Source of the DNA: Pseudomonadota bacterium
GTDB lineage: Bacteria; Pseudomonadota; Alphaproteobacteria; Rhizobiales; Xanthobacteraceae
Assembly (NCBI GenBank): GCA_023405565.1
Contig: JAEXXW010000621.1
Span: 1 to 8,273 of the forward strand
Reading direction: 5' to 3'
DNA length: 8,273 nt
Below the pieces are notes generated by a model that was given only the letters and a program-made list of their open reading frames with translations, had not been told where the DNA came from and ran no database searches. Numbering within the stretch: the first letter of the stretch is position 1; every line of letters begins with the position of its first letter. This document shows positions 6,299 through 8,273 of this stretch, piece by piece. The position numbers and the translations under genes are program-made.

Positions 6299-6781
6299 TC
6301 AGGCCAGACGCAAGGGCGCGCGGCCGAAATCGTTACCAGCGTCAACCAATCGCGCCAAAGCATGCAAGAAAACCGCACGTTCTTCCGGCGACAAGACATC
6401 GACGGTTCTCGCATGTGCGCGCTGGGCGGCCTGCCTCATTTGGTCTAGCAGACGTTTACCTTTTGCAGTGAGAACAACACGCTTCAAACGCCGGTCCACC
6501 TTGGTCGTCGTGCGCCGTAACAAGCCGCGCGCTTCGAGCCGTGCGACGACATTCGCCAGTGTCGCGCGATCGACGCCCACTTCCTGCGCGAGACGCGCCT
6601 GCTCCAGGCCCGGCTGTTCGGCAATCGCCGTTATCATACTGTACTGAACCGGCGTGACATTGAATGCCGCGCATTCCTCCATGAACAAAGCCGTATGGAT
6701 CTGATGCAGCCTGCGGATCAGAAAGCCCGGACGACTTGCGAGATCGAATGCTGTGGGTGGCGGTGCCTGTCTATCGGACAT
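6299..6781 (-). CDS. MarR-family transcriptional regulator
   Basis: This is a winged helix-turn-helix DNA-binding protein of 160 residues, probably a homodimer that senses a small ligand. The helical N-terminus (FLIRRLHQIHTALFMEE, about 20-36) and the C-terminal helices (about 105-150) would form the dimer interface. The wHTH region spans roughly 40-105, with LAQEVGVDRATLANVVARLE at about 64-83 as the recognition region and VDRRLKRVVLTAKG at 95-108 as the diagnostic MarR wing. The ATG at 6781 overlaps the end of the coxS-coxG gene by 11 bp, and no good Shine-Dalgarno sequence is seen, so it is probably translationally coupled. The frame opens further to 6838 inside the upstream gene, but MSDRQAPPPTAFDL looks like the natural N-terminus. 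Likely targets are the operon starting at 6009, its own operon, or both. The effector is unknown, probably a substrate or intermediate of the pathway. Confidence 0.93.
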   Translation of the reverse strand: MSDRQAPPPTAFDLASRPGFLIRRLHQIHTALFMEECAAFNVTPVQYSMITAIAEQPGLEQARLAQEVGVDRATLANVVARLEARGLLRRTTTKVDRRLKRVVLTAKGKRLLDQMRQAAQRAHARTVDVLSPEERAVFLHALARLVDAGNDFGRAPLRLA

Positions 6782-7889
6782 GAAGACGGGATAACAGGTC
6801 GCGCAACCAACGCCAAGCAACACGTGTGACGAGGCCACCGGCCTTCATCGTCGCTCCTGCCGCCGGCGCCTCCTCGCCGCGCAAGCGCGCTTCAAGATTC
6901 CGCGCCACCATCGCCGCGAGTTCAGCCGCAAAGACGCGGACGATCGGACCGCGGCTGAATTGCGCGAGCGGACCTTTCAGCGCATAGGTGACGTCGATCA
7001 CGATCGTGCTGGCGTCGGGCGCTTTCTCCCTGAGGCTGAAAGCCGCCTCCGCCTGCAAGCGCGTGCCACTGGCATTGTCGCGACCCGAACCGGCAACCCG
7101 ACCGGTTCGTGCTGCATCGTCATAGGCCAGTGTCGCCTCGCCCGCGAACTTGGCCTGGATCGGACCAAGAGCAGCCACCATCTCACCACGAATCCTGTCT
7201 CCCTCGCGCGAGAGAATGGTCGCGCCCGGCAGACAGCTTGCGATCAGCGCCGGATCGCGCAACGCCTCCCACACCTGAACGGCCGGCAGGGCGATGTTCA
7301 GTTCTTCGTGCAGCCCCTCATCGGTGGATTTTGCCGAAACCGCCACAGTTTCACCCGGCTGCCTCGCATCGAGCGCGAATTTCTGGAACGCCCCTCTTTT
7401 CACGTCGGGACAGGCCAGAGGCGTGACCTCGGGACGATTGTCGAGCACATGGCGAATAGCGCGGACGATGCCGTTATAGCCGGTACAACGGCAGAGATTG
7501 CCGGCCAGCTCGAGACGAATACGGTCCTCGTCGGCTTCGGGCAGACGCAGAACGATATCGCGTGCGGTCACCAGCATGCCGGGCGTGCAATATCCACATT
7601 GCAGGGCGTGTTCGGCGGTGAAAGCGGCGCGCAATGCCACCATGACCGGATCGTGCTCGAGCCCCTCGATGCTTTTGACGTCGCGCCCGCCGCATGTCGC
7701 GGCGAAAGTAATGCAGGACCGCACCGGCTCGCCGTCGAGCAGCACTGTACATGCTCCACAGACGCCATGCTCGCAACCGATATGCGTCCCGGTGAGCAAA
7801 AGGTCTTCGCGCAGGAAATCGGCAAGGTGAGTCCGTGGCGCGACTTCGGCGTTCACCGCCATATCGTTGACCTTCAGACTGACGGTCAT
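6771..7889 (-). CDS. Mo-hydroxylase small [2Fe-2S] subunit fused to a CoxG-type SRPBCC domain
   Basis: A 372-residue two-domain protein. Residues 1-155 are a CoxS/XdhA-type iron-sulfur subunit. The plant-ferredoxin-like cluster has C39, C44, C47 and C59, and the four-helix domain cluster has C98, C101, C133 and C135 (LQCGYCTPGM, NLCRCTGY). Both cysteine sets are complete, so it should relay electrons from the molybdenum site. About 35 linker residues follow. Residues 192-336 then match CoxG (SRPBCC/START-like), with LPAVQVWEALRDP, SCLPGATI, LGPIQAKFAGEATL and LKGPLAQFSRGPIV. Residues 354-372 form a basic amphipathic helix that may touch the membrane. CoxS alone is about 155-165 residues and CoxG is normally a separate gene. 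The ATG at 7889 overlaps the FAD-subunit stop as ATGA, with GGAG 8 nt upstream. The visible subunits do not fix the substrate; a true CO dehydrogenase is only one option. Confidence 0.92.
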   Translation of the reverse strand: MTVSLKVNDMAVNAEVAPRTHLADFLREDLLLTGTHIGCEHGVCGACTVLLDGEPVRSCITFAATCGGRDVKSIEGLEHDPVMVALRAAFTAEHALQCGYCTPGMLVTARDIVLRLPEADEDRIRLELAGNLCRCTGYNGIVRAIRHVLDNRPEVTPLACPDVKRGAFQKFALDARQPGETVAVSAKSTDEGLHEELNIALPAVQVWEALRDPALIASCLPGATILSREGDRIRGEMVAALGPIQAKFAGEATLAYDDAARTGRVAGSGRDNASGTRLQAEAAFSLREKAPDASTIVIDVTYALKGPLAQFSRGPIVRVFAAELAAMVARNLEARLRGEEAPAAGATMKAGGLVTRVAWRWLRDLLSRLHVR

Positions 7890-8273
7890 GCCGCACGCTC
7901 CATCGCACGCCGCAGAGCTGCCACTTGCATACCACGGCCGATCTCATCGAGACCGCTCTGCATCAAAGCAGCCTCGGCGACCTCAGACGAAAGATTGGCT
8001 CCGTCGAGAACGACAGGCGCGCCGCCAACGGCGCCGACCACCGCCCTGCGAACATTGCGCGCCGGATCGATCAGCACCGCCGCCATCGCGTGAGCGAATT
8101 CACCCGGCTTGCGGCACGCCTTGTAATAGCCCCAGCGTGCATCGGACGAGACTTTGGGAATGCGAACCGCCTGCACGATCTCACCCGGCTGCAGCGCATT
8201 GCGGAACGGTCCGATCACAAATCCCGTCAGGGCGATGGCGCGGCCACCACCAGAGGTCAATGTCAGCACTGCG
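7886..8273 (-). CDS. Mo-hydroxylase FAD-binding medium subunit, CoxM-type (5' part missing)
   Basis: The C-terminal 128 residues of the flavin subunit of a xanthine dehydrogenase/CO dehydrogenase-family enzyme; the frame is open to the window edge. GPFRNALQPGEIVQAVRIP, near the beginning of the visible part, marks the end of the FAD-binding fold. The CO_deh_flav_C-type domain follows, with YYKACRKPGEFAHAMAAVLID and the AVVGAVGGAPVVL strand. Family members are about 260-290 residues, so roughly half is missing. This subunit passes electrons from the iron-sulfur subunit to the final acceptor. The nearest candidate start (GTG at 8269) is not credible, since conserved sequence continues upstream. 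Its stop overlaps the next gene's ATG by 4 bp. The catalytic molybdopterin subunit should lie to the right if the operon is complete. Confidence 0.9.
   Translation of the reverse strand, partial: AVLTLTSGGGRAIALTGFVIGPFRNALQPGEIVQAVRIPKVSSDARWGYYKACRKPGEFAHAMAAVLIDPARNVRRAVVGAVGGAPVVLDGANLSSEVAEAALMQSGLDEIGRGMQVAALRRAMERAA

Noticed and set aside
6960..8093. Plus-strand open frame of 377 codons opposite the hydroxylase genes
   Set aside because: It spans two confident minus-strand genes and shows no domain signature.
6771..8273. Calling these genes a genuine carbon monoxide dehydrogenase
   Set aside because: The decisive active-site loop is in the large subunit, which is not present; CoxM/S/G-like subunits also occur in other Mo hydroxylases.
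1..8273. Mobile element, phage or CRISPR signal
   Set aside because: No transposase, integrase, terminal repeats, spaced direct repeats or abrupt composition change was seen; the genes form two tidy co-directional operons.

Overview
The window looks like chromosomal DNA of a GC-rich alphaproteobacterium. Protein style, gene order and the branched-chain-type transporters fit the Hyphomicrobiales (Bradyrhizobium/Rhodopseudomonas/Afipia-like), but this is inferred from general resemblance, with no marker gene present. All ten recognised genes lie on the minus strand, so transcription runs from the right edge (8273) to the left edge (1). No tRNA, rRNA, insertion sequence, CRISPR array or phage gene was seen.

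Right part (8273 to 6299): the C-terminal end of a CoxM-type FAD subunit, then a two-domain protein joining a CoxS-type 2x[2Fe-2S] subunit to a CoxG-type SRPBCC domain, then a MarR-family regulator. Start and stop codons overlap at both junctions (4 bp and 11 bp), so these genes are probably one transcript. They belong to a molybdenum hydroxylase of the xanthine dehydrogenase/CO dehydrogenase family. The catalytic large subunit is not in the window and would be expected further to the right.

Middle (6298 to 6010): a 289 bp gap between marR and the next gene. It is the only large non-coding stretch. It holds an imperfect 16 bp palindrome with a possible second half-site 21 bp away, weak promoter-like elements and a leader with a possible hairpin. 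It is the likely control region of the downstream operon and a candidate target of the MarR protein.

Left part (6009 to 1): a second operon in the order short-chain dehydrogenase, isopenicillin-N-synthase-like 2-oxoglutarate/Fe(II) oxygenase, then a complete-looking high-affinity branched-chain-type ABC importer (livJ, livH, livM, livG, livF; livF is cut by the window edge). Gaps are 15 and 20 bp between the first three genes. An 86 bp gap with a strong hairpin separates livJ from livH, and the remaining liv genes overlap by 4, 4 and 14 bp.

Taken together, this reads as a regulated uptake-and-catabolism locus. An organic solute is imported by the Liv-type transporter and oxidised by some combination of the dioxygenase, dehydrogenase and Mo hydroxylase, under a MarR sensor. 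The substrate cannot be read from the sequence. The most unusual elements are the CoxS-CoxG fusion with its amphipathic C-terminal tail, and the coupling of an IPNS-like oxygenase to a Liv-type importer.
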